A DNA stretch of 64,000 nucleotides from Thermotogota bacterium (GCA_029780115.1 JAKOZG010000027.1:62001-126000), one strand, 5' to 3'; shown: positions 26,756-36,017, counted from the first letter of the stretch. The notes: generated from the letters alone by a model not told the origin. A program made the numbers and translations.

Positions 26756-27874
26756 CTATCTGTTTGAAAATTTTTTTTGTATGTACATTTTTTTGTCAGC
26801 TATAGCTAAGGCTTTTTTAAAATCGTTGGTTTCCTGAGGTAATAAACAATAACCTATACTAATTGATGACGTGATTGTATAATCCTCTATCAATATTGTA
26901 TCACTAACGATCAATTGTAATTTATTTGTAATTTTTTCAGCATCTTCACGATTGTTTATATTTTTAAGAATTAAGACGAATTCATCTCCACCATATCTAA
27001 AAATTAAATCCTCAGTTTTAAGAGAGTTCTTTATTCTTTCGACAATTATCTTAAGTACTTGATCTCCTATCATATGACCAAATGTGTCATTGATTGTTTT
27101 GAAATCGTTTATATCTATAAATACTAAAGCTATATTTTCGTTAACTGTTGGATGATTAAGTATATAATCTTCTAAAGCTTTTCTATTATATGTTTCGGTT
27201 AAAGGATCCAAATGGTAATTTAAGAATAACTCGTTTAACCCAAAAACTTTTGTTAAGACCTTTTCAATTTCGTTTTTAAAAGCTTTAGCTAATTCCTTTT
27301 CCATTTTAGTAAATCTTTTTGTTTTAAACCAATCCATGTTCAAAACCCCAACAATTTCATCACCAATTTTAATAGGTATACCTAACCAAGAAACAGTGAA
27401 AGGGTTTTTTTGTTTCCACATAACATTTTCCTTTACATTTTTAATAAAAAATGATTTATTAGACTCTAGCACGGTTCTTATATTTTCACCTTCGTTTTCA
27501 AGCTCGAAGGCAATCTCTTCAAGAGGGACAAAATCTAAATTTTTCGACCATGTCAAAAATGTCCAAGGCCCTTTATTAGGCGTTAGTAAAAAGCTCCAAG
27601 AGTCAGATCTTAAAAAATTAGGTATGTGTTCTAAAAAAATTCGTAGGATTTCATTTTTTTCCTTTTCATTTTCCAAACAGTATATTGCAGTTTCATACAA
27701 TATACTTTTAAACCTATTTATAACAATTTTATTAGGTGATGGGGGTATTAAGACAGAAAACCTCTCTTTATTAGAGACTAAACGTTTGATATATTTAACG
27801 GTTTTAATACCCCTATAAAGTATAAAAATCAACATAGAAGTAATAATGGTTAATAAAATAAAAACAAAAATCAC
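26756..27874 (-). CDS. diguanylate cyclase with membrane anchor and GAF-like domain
   Basis: Domain order is one N-terminal membrane segment (residues 1-20), a GAF-like sensor (about 60-205, with WLGIPIKIGDEIVGVLNMD), and a GGDEF domain (about 215-372). DPLTETYNRKAL opens the GGDEF domain and the active-site loop RYGGDEFVLIL near 293 is intact, so it should make cyclic di-GMP from two GTP. An RxxD product-inhibition site is not obvious before the loop. The start is GTG after GGGTGATTAA. It is upstream of the glycerate kinase gene by 23 bases; the link is probably only transcriptional. Confidence 0.9.
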   Translation of the reverse strand: MIFVFILLTIITSMLIFILYRGIKTVKYIKRLVSNKERFSVLIPPSPNKIVINRFKSILYETAIYCLENEKEKNEILRIFLEHIPNFLRSDSWSFLLTPNKGPWTFLTWSKNLDFVPLEEIAFELENEGENIRTVLESNKSFFIKNVKENVMWKQKNPFTVSWLGIPIKIGDEIVGVLNMDWFKTKRFTKMEKELAKAFKNEIEKVLTKVFGLNELFLNYHLDPLTETYNRKALEDYILNHPTVNENIALVFIDINDFKTINDTFGHMIGDQVLKIIVERIKNSLKTEDLIFRYGGDEFVLILKNINNREDAEKITNKLQLIVSDTILIEDYTITSSISIGYCLLPQETNDFKKALAIADKKMYIQKKFSNR

Positions 27875-27960
27875 TTAATCACCCAAATTCCATTTATGAA
27901 TTTTTAAATACTATTAAGATAATTATATCACAAACTACAATTTAAAATGAATGATTTTTT

Positions 27961-27989
27961 TGATATAATTAAGTTAGTTTAGTAAACTA
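27961..27989 (+). promoter_or_regulatory. extended -10 promoter with overlapping palindrome before aldo/keto reductase
   Basis: TGATATAAT (27961-27969) is an extended -10. A 15-bp palindrome TAGTTTAGTAAACTA (27975-27989) covers the expected start of transcription and could be an operator. Confidence 0.45.
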
Positions 27990-28013
27990 TTACTCTGATC
28001 AAGGAGGGATAAT

Positions 28014-28973
28014 GTGAAATATAACAATCTTGGGATAGCAGGCATTAAAGTAAGTGAAATTTCCTTGGGTTCATGGCTAACTTTTGGTAATCAACTTGAT
28101 ACAGAGGGCGTAAAAAAGACCATGAGAGTGGCCTACAAGCATGGCATTAACTTTTTTGATAACGCTGAAGCTTATGCAAACGGCCTTTCTGAATCATTAA
28201 TGGGAATGGCGATAAAAGAGTATCGGCGTGAGGATCTTGTTATTTCAACAAAAATTTTTTGGGGTGGCAAAGGTCCAAATGATTTAGGAGTTTCAAGAAA
28301 GCACCTTTTAGAAGGAATATGGAATTCGTTAAAAAGATTGCAACTAGACTATGTAGATCTCATCTTTTGTCACAGACCAGATCCAACTACCCCAATAGAA
28401 GAAACTGTCTTTGCAATGGATTACATCATTAGAAATGGGTTAGCTTTGTATTGGGGTACTTCTGAATGGTCTGCAGAACAATTAGAAAAAGCATATATTA
28501 TTGCCGATAAAAGGAATTTAATAGCCCCTACCATGGAACAACCTCAATATAACATGTTTATGAGAAAAAAAGTGGAGAAAGAATTCGCACCTCTTTATGA
28601 AAAGTATGGGTTAGGGCTAACAACTTATAGTCCTTTGGCGAGTGGACTCTTAACAGGTAAATATAATGAAGGAATTCCTGAAGATAGCAGATTAGCAAAA
28701 TTTGAAGGTTTAAGAGAAGATTTAGAAAAAGGAGGATTGCTTTCTCAGGAAAATATAGAAAAGGTAAAAAGGCTGACAAAAATTGCGAATGATCTTGGAG
28801 CCACTATGGCTCAGTTGGCTATTGCTTGGATACTTAAAAATCCACATGTAAGTGCAGTTATAACAGGAGCGAGTAAACCAGAGCAGGTAGAGGAAAATGT
28901 AAAAGCAATAGAAATTAAGGAAAAATTAACAGATGATGTAATGCAAGAAATAGAAAATATACTCAATTCTTAA
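28014..28973 (+). CDS. aldo/keto reductase
   Basis: The 319-residue (beta/alpha)8 NADPH-dependent oxidoreductase has the catalytic tetrad in order: D and Y in NFFDNAEAYANG, K in VISTKIFWG, and H in LIFCHRPDP. It fits the subgroup related to potassium-channel beta subunits and YghZ-like reductases (start YNNLGIAGIKVSEISLGSW). It reduces aldehydes or ketones in the cytoplasm; the substrate is unknown. The start is GTG after AAGGAGGG. It is transcribed alone, from an extended -10 promoter to a hairpin terminator. Confidence 0.92.
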   Translation: MKYNNLGIAGIKVSEISLGSWLTFGNQLDTEGVKKTMRVAYKHGINFFDNAEAYANGLSESLMGMAIKEYRREDLVISTKIFWGGKGPNDLGVSRKHLLEGIWNSLKRLQLDYVDLIFCHRPDPTTPIEETVFAMDYIIRNGLALYWGTSEWSAEQLEKAYIIADKRNLIAPTMEQPQYNMFMRKKVEKEFAPLYEKYGLGLTTYSPLASGLLTGKYNEGIPEDSRLAKFEGLREDLEKGGLLSQENIEKVKRLTKIANDLGATMAQLAIAWILKNPHVSAVITGASKPEQVEENVKAIEIKEKLTDDVMQEIENILNS

Positions 28974-28995
28974 TAGTAATTATTAGACTGAACAA

Positions 28996-29022
28996 TTAAT
29001 CCCACCTTTTTGGTGGGATTAA
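28996..29022. terminator. bidirectional hairpin terminator
   Basis: TTAATCCCACC and GGTGGGATTAA are perfect 11-bp arms around TTTTT. It lies between the convergent aldo/keto reductase and lpdA genes. The outer T-runs are weak. Confidence 0.75.
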
Positions 29023-29029
29023 CTTTAGT

Positions 29030-30388
29030 TTATATGTGAATAGCTTTTCCTTCGGCTCCTTCGATTGATCCAAGTATTATTTCAGTTAAGGTAGGGTGAG
29101 GATGAATGGCGTCCATGAGATGGTTTGTAGACAACCCATATTTGACAGCCAAAACACCTTCCATGATCATATCTGTAGCGTTTGGAGAAACTATGGAAAG
29201 ACCTATTATTTTTTTAGAACTTTTATCTACTAAGACTTTGGCGAAACCGTTTTTTTCATTCATAGTTTTGGCTCTTGCATTGGCTGAAATTGGAAACTTA
29301 GACACAATTACTTCTTCAGGATTGGCATCTTTTTCTTTTATGCCTACAGTTGCAATTTCAGGATTAGAGAAAATGACGTTAGGAACCGTGCTGTAATCCA
29401 TTTTCTTATCTTCGCCAGCTATATTATGAGCGGCAACGATTCCTTCGTACATTGCAACATGAGCTAACATTATATCTGCTCGAATATCTCCTACTGCGTA
29501 AATATTTTCAATATTTGTTTTCATATTAAGATCAGTTTTTACACCTTTGTTTATCTCTACACCCAACTTTTTAACATCATCTGGAATCACTGGTTTTCTC
29601 CCAACAGCTAATAGAATTTTGCTACTTTTTATTTCTGTGACATTACCATTTCCTTCTATCTTTGAAACATAAATTTCATCGTTTCTTGTAATTTCCATGA
29701 CCCTGTGTTTTTCGTAAATTTCTACTCCTTTTCGCAAAAGATTTCTTTTTATTTCTTGGACAACATCTAAATCTTCACTAGGTAATATATGATCCATAAG
29801 TTCTACAATATATATTTTTTTTCCCAAACTAGCCAAAAAGGTTGCAAACTCTATTCCAATTACTCCTCCTCCCACTATTAAAATGGGATCAGAAAGATCT
29901 TTTAAGTTCGTGAAAAAATCATCGCTGGTCCAAATTCCATCTATTTTATTAAATGGAGGAAATATAGCAGGTTCTGATCCATGCGCTAAGATTATATTTT
30001 CAGTTTCTAGAATAATATTGTCAGCTTGAACATGATTTTTATCAACTATTTCTGCGGTAGCTTTTATAAATTCTATGTTATTTTTCTTAAATAAAAATTC
30101 AATTCCTTTTCTTGTTTGAGAAACTATTGCTGTTAAAAAATCATCTATTTTGTTTATATCATAAGCAACAGAATTTACATTTATTCCAAATTTATTGGAC
30201 TTAGAAATTATTTCATCATATAAATGAGCTGACGATAGTAATGCTTTAGTGGGGACACATCCTTTATTAGCACATGTACCACCAACATGCTCCTTTTCAA
30301 TTATCGCAACTTTTTTTCCTAATTGAGACAATCTAATTGCTGAAACGTAACCTCCAGGACCGGCCCCAATAATGACTGTGTTGTACAT
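29030..30388 (-). CDS. lpdA: dihydrolipoyl dehydrogenase
   Basis: The 452-residue FAD enzyme reoxidises protein-bound dihydrolipoamide with NAD. It has the FAD motif VIIGAGPGGYVSA, the redox disulfide GGTCANKGCVPTK, the NAD motif GGGVIGIEFA, the second FAD motif YAVGDIRADIMLAH and the C-terminal HPHPTLTE His-Glu pair. No 2-oxoacid dehydrogenase or glycine cleavage genes are nearby, so its partner complex is not shown. AGGGGGTAATTAA precedes the ATG. It is co-directional with an AhpD-like gene four bases upstream, which suggests a link to lipoyl- or thiol-dependent peroxide defence. Confidence 0.93.
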   Translation of the reverse strand: MYNTVIIGAGPGGYVSAIRLSQLGKKVAIIEKEHVGGTCANKGCVPTKALLSSAHLYDEIISKSNKFGINVNSVAYDINKIDDFLTAIVSQTRKGIEFLFKKNNIEFIKATAEIVDKNHVQADNIILETENIILAHGSEPAIFPPFNKIDGIWTSDDFFTNLKDLSDPILIVGGGVIGIEFATFLASLGKKIYIVELMDHILPSEDLDVVQEIKRNLLRKGVEIYEKHRVMEITRNDEIYVSKIEGNGNVTEIKSSKILLAVGRKPVIPDDVKKLGVEINKGVKTDLNMKTNIENIYAVGDIRADIMLAHVAMYEGIVAAHNIAGEDKKMDYSTVPNVIFSNPEIATVGIKEKDANPEEVIVSKFPISANARAKTMNEKNGFAKVLVDKSSKKIIGLSIVSPNATDMIMEGVLAVKYGLSTNHLMDAIHPHPTLTEIILGSIEGAEGKAIHI

Positions 30389-30392
30389 TTAA

Positions 30393-30734
30393 TTACCCCC
30401 TAAACTCTTTTAGGGCGTCTAAAACCAAGCCAGCATGCATTAAAGCAGGTCCCCCGCCCATTAGAATGGCCATCCAAGCAGCTTCTAATATCTCTTCTTC
30501 TGTTGCACCAGCGTTTAAGGCATCTTTAACGTGAAAAGCTATACACCATTCACAATCTCGTGCGATAGACAATGCTACTGCTATAAGTTCTTTGGTTTTT
30601 TTGTTTAAAGATTCTCCTTCTTCTTTTTCAATCGTTTCTGCCATTTCCTGAAACGCTCGCATTTTATCCGGACTTTTTTGTGAAAATTCTGCCATCCATT
30701 TTTGCGCTTGAGAAAAAGATTCTTTCATACTCAT
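30393..30734 (-). CDS. carboxymuconolactone decarboxylase / AhpD-like protein
   Basis: The 113-residue all-helical protein carries the AhpD-type redox motif C-E-W-C with a following His (DCEWCIAFHVKDALNAGATEEEI), near residues 56-63. Such proteins are thiol peroxidase partners or small disulfide reductases; true gamma-carboxymuconolactone decarboxylation is unlikely in this organism. AAAGGAG precedes the ATG. It is immediately upstream of lpdA; in some bacteria AhpD uses lipoyl-protein and dihydrolipoyl dehydrogenase as electron donors, so the pairing makes sense. Confidence 0.87.
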   Translation of the reverse strand: MSMKESFSQAQKWMAEFSQKSPDKMRAFQEMAETIEKEEGESLNKKTKELIAVALSIARDCEWCIAFHVKDALNAGATEEEILEAAWMAILMGGGPALMHAGLVLDALKEFRG

Positions 30735-30881
30735 AAAATCACTCCTTTTTGAAGATAATTTTTCTATGTTTGGTTTTTCTTAAAATAAAAAGAAAGATTA
30801 ATTACAAGTTCTGTCATAACTCTTTTAATTACACTAATTATACTATTATTTAAAAAATAAATCTAAAAAACACCAAAAATA

Positions 30882-30890
30882 TGATAAAAT
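30882..30890 (+). promoter_or_regulatory. extended -10 of tRNA-Pro promoter
   Basis: TGATAAAAT lies about 30 bases before the tRNA 5' end in an AT-rich stretch. Confidence 0.35.
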
Positions 30891-30920
30891 ACAAATAAGA
30901 AATACCAGATTTTTGACATT

Positions 30921-30996
30921 CGGGGCGTAGCGCAGTGGGGAGCGCGTTGGTTTCGGGAACCAAAGGTCGCTGGTTCAAATCCAGTCGTCCCGACCA
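30921..30996 (+). tRNA. tRNA-Pro (anticodon CGG)
   Basis: The 76-base tRNA includes CCA. Acceptor CGGGGCG pairs with CGTCCCG with one G-T wobble. Anticodon stem TTGGT/ACCAA encloses TTCGGGA with CGG, reading CCG. The T loop GTTCAAATC is canonical. Confidence 0.96.
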
Positions 30997-31004
30997 AAAA
31001 TATA

Positions 31005-31041
31005 AGAGCCTCTTCTTCAGTTATCCAAGAAGAGGCTTTTT
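31005..31041. terminator. rho-independent terminator after tRNA-Pro
   Basis: AGCCTCTTCTT (31007-31017) and AAGAAGAGGCT (31027-31037) form an 11-bp stem followed by TTTT. It separates the tRNA from the convergent PP-loop gene and may act both ways. Confidence 0.88.
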
Positions 31042-31068
31042 ATGTAAGACAATCTAAATTCCTATATT

Positions 31069-32037
31069 TTAGATTTTTTCATAATCGTATACCGAGAAAG
31101 TCCACAATTTTTTGTTTGAGCTTTTTTTCCACTCAGCCGTTATAGGCATAGCAAACTCTGGAGCTAATCTACCATTTAATACCCAATATTTTGAAACTTC
31201 ATTGTTAAAAATACCCGGATTTGCTAAAATCTTGAGTTTCAAAGGTCCATCGACGACATCGATCTTATCTATGCTTTTTTCTTTTTCCAAAATTTTGATA
31301 ATTTCTTTAACTATTTTATTCTCTGGCAAAGGCTTTATGTTTATTAAAGCTACATTCTCTGAAAGGGGTCCTATTATTTTTACATTAGCTATTTCTCGTC
31401 TAACTTCATAATAATCTAAAATGTCAAGTAACACTTCATTGGCTACCACGGCGGCCCGCGAGTGATATTCGGGATTAACAGCCATTTTCAAAAGATGCTT
31501 AAACTTGCATCCTTCCCTAGTACTGTTTTCGCCTATTTTAGGAATGGTAAAATTATAATATTCTAATATTTGCTCAATTTCACCTTTATCTAAATCTACC
31601 AAAGGAGCATAAATTCCATCCATAAATTTTATGCCTGTTTTTCCCCAAGAATCAGATTTATTGGCGCCGGAAGCCACAACACCTTTATGTGAGAATTCTT
31701 TTACTTTGCCAATTTTTACTTTTCTTGTACATTGATTACAATTTGGACCATGGTACATTATAACTTCTTGTTCATGGTTGCTGCTTATAAAATTTAGTTT
31801 TAAATCAAGTTGTTTAGATAAAAGTAAAACAGCTTCAATTGCTTTAGAATAAGAATAAGCCCCAAAACATACATTTACCAAAGTTATTTGATCATTAGGT
31901 AAAGCATCTTTTGCAAGTAGGGCAACAACTGTGCTATCCATTCCACCAGAAAAAGCTATATATAGTGGTTGATTTCCAACAATTTGTTTAATTTCATCTT
32001 TCATATTTTTAATAGTTTCCTCTAAGTTTTTAACCAA
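31069..32037 (-). CDS. PP-loop ATP pyrophosphatase, possibly a sulfur transferase (LarE/TtuA-like)
   Basis: The 322-residue protein has the PP-loop SGGMDS (residues 30-35), so it should adenylate a substrate using ATP. Cysteines at C100 and C103 (GPNCNQC) and C177 (REGCKF) are placed like the three cluster ligands of iron-sulfur-dependent thiolation enzymes; this is inference. The segment STREGCKFKHLLKMAVNPEYHSRAAVVANEVLLDIL resembles the LarE group more than QueC or TilS. The C-terminal 100 residues are unrecognised. The TTG start lies 11 bases after GGAGG. It is transcribed alone. Cofactor or tRNA sulfur transfer is the best guess. Confidence 0.72.
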   Translation of the reverse strand: MVKNLEETIKNMKDEIKQIVGNQPLYIAFSGGMDSTVVALLAKDALPNDQITLVNVCFGAYSYSKAIEAVLLLSKQLDLKLNFISSNHEQEVIMYHGPNCNQCTRKVKIGKVKEFSHKGVVASGANKSDSWGKTGIKFMDGIYAPLVDLDKGEIEQILEYYNFTIPKIGENSTREGCKFKHLLKMAVNPEYHSRAAVVANEVLLDILDYYEVRREIANVKIIGPLSENVALINIKPLPENKIVKEIIKILEKEKSIDKIDVVDGPLKLKILANPGIFNNEVSKYWVLNGRLAPEFAMPITAEWKKSSNKKLWTFSVYDYEKI

Positions 32038-32437
32038 AAGTTATAATACCTCCAAAATTACACTAGTTTTGGTTCTTATCTCAAGAAGGATGGTTAGGGT
32101 GTAGCCTTGTAACCCCCTTTAAATTCCAAAATGTTCTCCAAAAAATTAATTACTTTTTTAGAAAGTTTAAAAGAGAGATAAATTCAACATAAGCTGATTA
32201 ATGGAATTTTTAAAATTACTGAGTTTTCAAAATTTCTAAATAGGAACTTAAGAAGTTATTGTAATTGTACATAAAATATGTTAAAAATAATGAAAATTTT
32301 TACCAAAATCATTTTAAATATTTTTGTGACAACACAATAAAAATAATGTTTTAGCCAATTGTTTTCGAAGTGATAATGTTATAATTAAAATAATTACTTA
32401 ATGTCTTAAAATAATAATTATTCCTAGAGGTGCAAAA
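32038..32437. other. intergenic region between PP-loop and AEC genes
   Basis: No gene is seen in this 400-base divergent gap. It contains one copy of the dispersed repeat (32101-32133, minus orientation) and AT-rich promoter-like sequence before the AEC gene. SAM-riboswitch-like words were examined and not accepted. Confidence 0.5.
32101..32133 (-). repeat. dispersed intergenic repeat, copy 1
   Basis: Read on the minus strand this copy has AACATTTTGGAATTTAAAG followed by GGGGGTTACAAGG. It aligns with copies at 35886-35923 and 42721-42763 over the A(G/C)ATTT, AATTTA, GGGG and CA(A/G)GG words. Confidence 0.5.
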
Positions 32438-33328
32438 ATGGCTGCCCTTATCAATTTTGTGGTAATTGTTGCCTTAGGATATCTATCTAAAAGGTTTTTT
32501 CCAAAAAACACAGGGGAAATATTGTCAACATTAATTGTTAATTTTACCCTTCCTATGACGGTTTTTATTGGTATTAGTTCATCTAGAGTGTTAATATCCG
32601 ATTTATATTTCATTTTGATAGGTTTTTTAGGTTGTTTATTGACTTTTTTCGGAGGTAACTTATTAGTAAAATTTTTAGATATAGAAGATGAAGATGTAAG
32701 TACTGTTATATTATTATCTTTTTGTGGGCTAAATATAGGACTTTTTATGTATCCATTGGCTGAAATGCTGTGGGGTTTAAACTCTATTACTTATTTTGCA
32801 TTGTATGACCTTGGAAATAGTATAGTGCTGTATGGAATAGGAAAGTCAGTTGCAGAAGGTAAAAAAGGAGGATTTAAAATATTAGATTTGTTAAAATTTC
32901 CTCCTTTTATTGCGCTGATAATAGGTTTAATTTTTAGTATAACAGGGTTTACTTTGCCAGATTTGGTAATCTCTCCTATAAGAGTAATCAAGGAAGCAAA
33001 TAATTTCTTAATAATGTTTTTAGTGGGATTCTATCTAGACCTTTCTACGATTAAAAAACATAGTAAACTTTTAACAATTTCTGTTGGGGCCAAATATTTA
33101 ATAGGATTTTGTATTTCCTTAATAACCCTGTTGATTCCCGTTAGAAACCAGCTAGAAAGAATGTCTCTTTTCATATCTCCATTGCTTCCAACAGCTATGA
33201 TGATTATAGTTTATTCAATAAAGAATAACTATGATTCTGAGTTGGCAAGTAGTATTGTAAGTTTAACAGCTATAATATCATTTATAATAGTTTTTTTGGT
33301 AACAGCCCTTTTTAATTTTGGGATTTAG
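32438..33328 (+). CDS. AEC family transporter (auxin efflux carrier type)
   Basis: This 296-residue inner-membrane protein has nine or ten hydrophobic segments and the AEC pattern: FVVIVALGYLSKRFFP at the start, LIVNFTLPMTVFIGIS in segment two, and the C-terminal PLLPTAMMIIVYSIKNNYDSELASSIVSLTAIISF block, which is strongly typical (the P-T-A-M and A-S-S-I-V-S-L-T-A words). Such carriers move small organic acids such as malate or lactate. AGAGGTG precedes the ATG. Its TAG stop overlaps the stop of the convergent ABC permease by four bases. Confidence 0.88.
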   Translation: MAALINFVVIVALGYLSKRFFPKNTGEILSTLIVNFTLPMTVFIGISSSRVLISDLYFILIGFLGCLLTFFGGNLLVKFLDIEDEDVSTVILLSFCGLNIGLFMYPLAEMLWGLNSITYFALYDLGNSIVLYGIGKSVAEGKKGGFKILDLLKFPPFIALIIGLIFSITGFTLPDLVISPIRVIKEANNFLIMFLVGFYLDLSTIKKHSKLLTISVGAKYLIGFCISLITLLIPVRNQLERMSLFISPLLPTAMMIIVYSIKNNYDSELASSIVSLTAIISFIIVFLVTALFNFGI

Positions 33329-35001
33329 TCTTCATTCAAAAGGTTGGTCGTTCGAGTTTTTAAGATCTGCCATAATAATAAGTCAAATACTGCGAAAACG
33401 CAACTAAATAAAATTAGAACATAATATTGATCCGTATAGTTAGATAAGAAATAAAATAAGAAACCAAGAAGTATTAGAATTCCGAAAATAACTAATATTG
33501 AAAATAAACCGTTTGCGTTCTGCTTCATCGCTTTTTGAGGGTTATCCCAATCAAAGAACGGTTTAAAGGCATCTATCAACATTTGAAGTAGATTAAAGAA
33601 AATGCTTATAATTACTGAAAAAATTAGGACATTGACAAATTCTGGAAAGTTGAGCTTAAACAAAAGATATCCAATTAAAGCTCCTGATACAATACCAATG
33701 CTACTGAGTTGCATTATGTGGATAAATTTGGTTCTTAAAATTTGTGAACTAGTTATTGGTAGAATCTTCAATTCTTTGATGAATTTACCTTCCCTTGAAA
33801 AACAAGAATAAGATAGACCACTTAGTGAACCTGCTAAAGAAGAAATGATAACCACCCAATACATTTTCATACCTAAAAGAGGTCCCTTTATTTCCCTTTG
33901 CAAATTAATTCCAATTCCAGCGTCTATGATGGCTAGAAGCACGCATAAACCCGGAAATATTAATACGTTAGTAAAGCCATTGACTGAAAAAGAAGGAGTT
34001 TTTAAAAAGTATAACCATTCTCTTTTCAAAAGTGCTTTGTTTGGGGATAAGACCTTATTAAAAAGTAAATCAATATTTTTTTCTTCTTCTTTCTTGGCTG
34101 AGGTAGAAGTTTCTAGAAAGTTTACATATGTTGAATAATATAATTTTTCACCGATATATAAACTTAGAATTAGAAGTATAATATGAAAACCTATAAAACC
34201 TAAAGTCCATGAAAATCTATATATTCCAGTATTTATTAGCGATTTAGCTGCTAAAAATGCGGGAGGATAAATCCAAGTTAACCGTGAAAAAATACTTCTG
34301 GGATTGATGTAAATGTCAGGCATGTTTTGAGGATTTTTTGTAACAACGAAAAAAATATCATTGGATGAAAAGATATATATTAAAGCTAAAACCATAAAAA
34401 TCGAAGTTATAATATAAAGAATAAGTTCTTTGTTTTTAAATTTTTTGAACAAATGGGAAATTGGTAGAATGAAAACTAATACAAGCAGTACTGGAAAAAT
34501 CTGTGAAAATAATATTACCAAAGCCATAGAAAAATAATATCCAACCGATAAATGATTGTAAATGCCGAAATAAATTAAAGCAGGCAACAAGAAAATAAGA
34601 GAAATTATCATCTGATCACATAAAACAACAGACAACTTTCCTAAAATAACCTCATATGGTTTCAAAGGTAAAGTTATAAGAAGCTTCATATCTTTTTTGA
34701 GAAAGAATTCGCCTATTAGTACGAATGCCCCTAAGAAAAAGCCTATAAATCCAGTTATCATGACAAACTCTGCTATAAATAGTGATTCTGTACCTTTTAA
34801 AGTGTAAAATTCTAAGTTAACTTTTATAAAGTCTAAATAAAAAGGAAAATAAATTATTATTAAAGTAGCAAGAACGGCTAATAAGGCAAAAAAGGGAATA
34901 GTTTCATCTTTAGTATGCTTTAATAGGTATCTATTCTTTGATATTTTATAATGCTGATCAAGCTCAATCAAGGAAAGAGAAATCCATTTTTTCATTTTCA
35001 C
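33325..35001 (-). CDS. ABC-2 type transporter permease
   Basis: The 558-residue inner-membrane protein has about twelve hydrophobic segments in two groups of six, which fits a fused full-length ABC-2 export permease. The central soluble loop (about 280-330) separates the halves. The start is GTG at 35001 (ATG at 34995 is an alternative), and the gene overlaps the end of its ATPase partner by 38 bases, showing translational coupling. It probably exports a lipid, peptide or drug; the substrate is unknown. Its stop shares TTAG with the convergent AEC gene. Confidence 0.85.
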   Translation of the reverse strand: MKMKKWISLSLIELDQHYKISKNRYLLKHTKDETIPFFALLAVLATLIIIYFPFYLDFIKVNLEFYTLKGTESLFIAEFVMITGFIGFFLGAFVLIGEFFLKKDMKLLITLPLKPYEVILGKLSVVLCDQMIISLIFLLPALIYFGIYNHLSVGYYFSMALVILFSQIFPVLLVLVFILPISHLFKKFKNKELILYIITSIFMVLALIYIFSSNDIFFVVTKNPQNMPDIYINPRSIFSRLTWIYPPAFLAAKSLINTGIYRFSWTLGFIGFHIILLILSLYIGEKLYYSTYVNFLETSTSAKKEEEKNIDLLFNKVLSPNKALLKREWLYFLKTPSFSVNGFTNVLIFPGLCVLLAIIDAGIGINLQREIKGPLLGMKMYWVVIISSLAGSLSGLSYSCFSREGKFIKELKILPITSSQILRTKFIHIMQLSSIGIVSGALIGYLLFKLNFPEFVNVLIFSVIISIFFNLLQMLIDAFKPFFDWDNPQKAMKQNANGLFSILVIFGILILLGFLFYFLSNYTDQYYVLILFSCVFAVFDLLLWQILKTRTTNLLNED

Positions 35002-35716
35002 TTTTCGTCACCTCTAGAAATAATTGTTCTAGGCTCTTATCTCCTTTTATTTTTCGGAGTTCATTGATAGTTCCTTGAAAGATGATTTTTCCTTTGTCTA
35101 TTATAGCTATTTCATCACATATTTTTTCTGCTATTTCCATAATATGAGTGGTAAAAAAAACTACATTCCCCTTTGAAGCGTGTCTTTTCATGATCTTTTT
35201 TAATATAGAGGCTGATTCTGGATCTAACCCAACTATTGGTTCATCTAAAATCAATATTTTAGGATTATGTATTAAAGCGGAAATTAGAGCTAATTTTTGC
35301 CTCATACCATGAGAATATGTTGATATAGGATCTTTTATAGCGTCAAGAAGTTTAAAAGCTTGTAATAACCAACCTCCTCTTTTTCTTCTTTCTTCTATAG
35401 ATACCTCAAAAACATCACAGATGAATTTTAAATAGGAAATGCCAGTAATTTTTTCAAATAACAAAGGGTCATCTGGTACAAAACCGATAATTTTCTTGAC
35501 TTTTTCTGGTTCTTCTCTAATATCCATTCCATCTATTAATATTTTACCTGCTGTTGGTTTACATAACCCCACTATCATATTTATTGTCGTTGTTTTTCCA
35601 GCTCCGTTGGGACCTAGAAAACCAACGACCTTACCTTCTTTTATTTGGAGATTAATATTATCTACAGCTATAATTTTTTCTGAAAAAATTTTTGTAAGCT
35701 CTATTATTTCTATCAT
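34964..35716 (-). CDS. ABC transporter ATP-binding protein
   Basis: The 250-residue ATPase has Walker A GPNGAGKTT (about 35-43), the signature variant YSHGMRQKLALISAL (about 138) seen in ABC-2 export ATPases, Walker B ILILDEPIVGLDPES (about 156) and the switch His in FFTTHIMEIAE. AAGGAGG lies eleven bases before the ATG. It drives the ABC-2 permease whose gene overlaps its 3' end. Family homologues often serve antibiotic or lipid export, but nothing here decides the cargo. Confidence 0.93.
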   Translation of the reverse strand: MIEIIELTKIFSEKIIAVDNINLQIKEGKVVGFLGPNGAGKTTTINMIVGLCKPTAGKILIDGMDIREEPEKVKKIIGFVPDDPLLFEKITGISYLKFICDVFEVSIEERRKRGGWLLQAFKLLDAIKDPISTYSHGMRQKLALISALIHNPKILILDEPIVGLDPESASILKKIMKRHASKGNVVFFTTHIMEIAEKICDEIAIIDKGKIIFQGTINELRKIKGDKSLEQLFLEVTKSENEKMDFSFLD

Positions 35717-36017
35717 AAACTTTTAACCTCCTTTTTAGAAATATTACTCACTTTAGAAGTTCTTAAAGCTAAGTTTTATCAACATTTTAGATTTGTATCC
35801 TTTATAGAATACCGCCACAATTCCAATCTTGACCTATCGTCTATTTCTTTAACTTATTCTTTATTTTTTCCGAAAAAAGGAAAAAGACTCCGACCTGCAC
35901 CCACTTTAAATTCAAAATCTTATTTTTAAAAATTATTCATTTCAAAAGCCAGTAAGAAATATGATAAACATCTCAGGAGTTTTTTAAATGACTTAGATTA
36001 AAAAAGCGAACTAAAAC
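35717..36017. other. intergenic region upstream of ABC-2 operon
   Basis: No gene is visible in this 301-base gap. It holds one copy of the dispersed repeat (35886-35923) and an A/T-rich imperfect hairpin TTTTTTCC/GGAAAAA near 35865-35885. The leftward promoter for the ABC genes must lie here but no clear -35/-10 pair stands out. Confidence 0.45.
35886..35923 (-). repeat. dispersed intergenic repeat, copy 2
   Basis: On the minus strand it reads AAGATTTTGAATTTAAAG then TGGGTGCAGGTCGGAGTC, preceded by AAAAAT. It shares AAAAATAAGATTT and the AATTTA...GGG...CAGG core with copy 3 at 42721. Confidence 0.55.

Noticed and set aside
27336-27818. 160-codon plus-strand open frame opposite the GGDEF protein
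   Set aside because: It is antisense to a clear GAF-GGDEF gene, low in sequence complexity and without a ribosome binding site.
32073-32220. SAM-I riboswitch-like words (CTTATCTCAAGAAGGATGG early and GAGATAA late) upstream of the AEC gene
   Set aside because: The conserved GGCAACC core and the expected helices are missing, and the segment overlaps the dispersed repeat copy.
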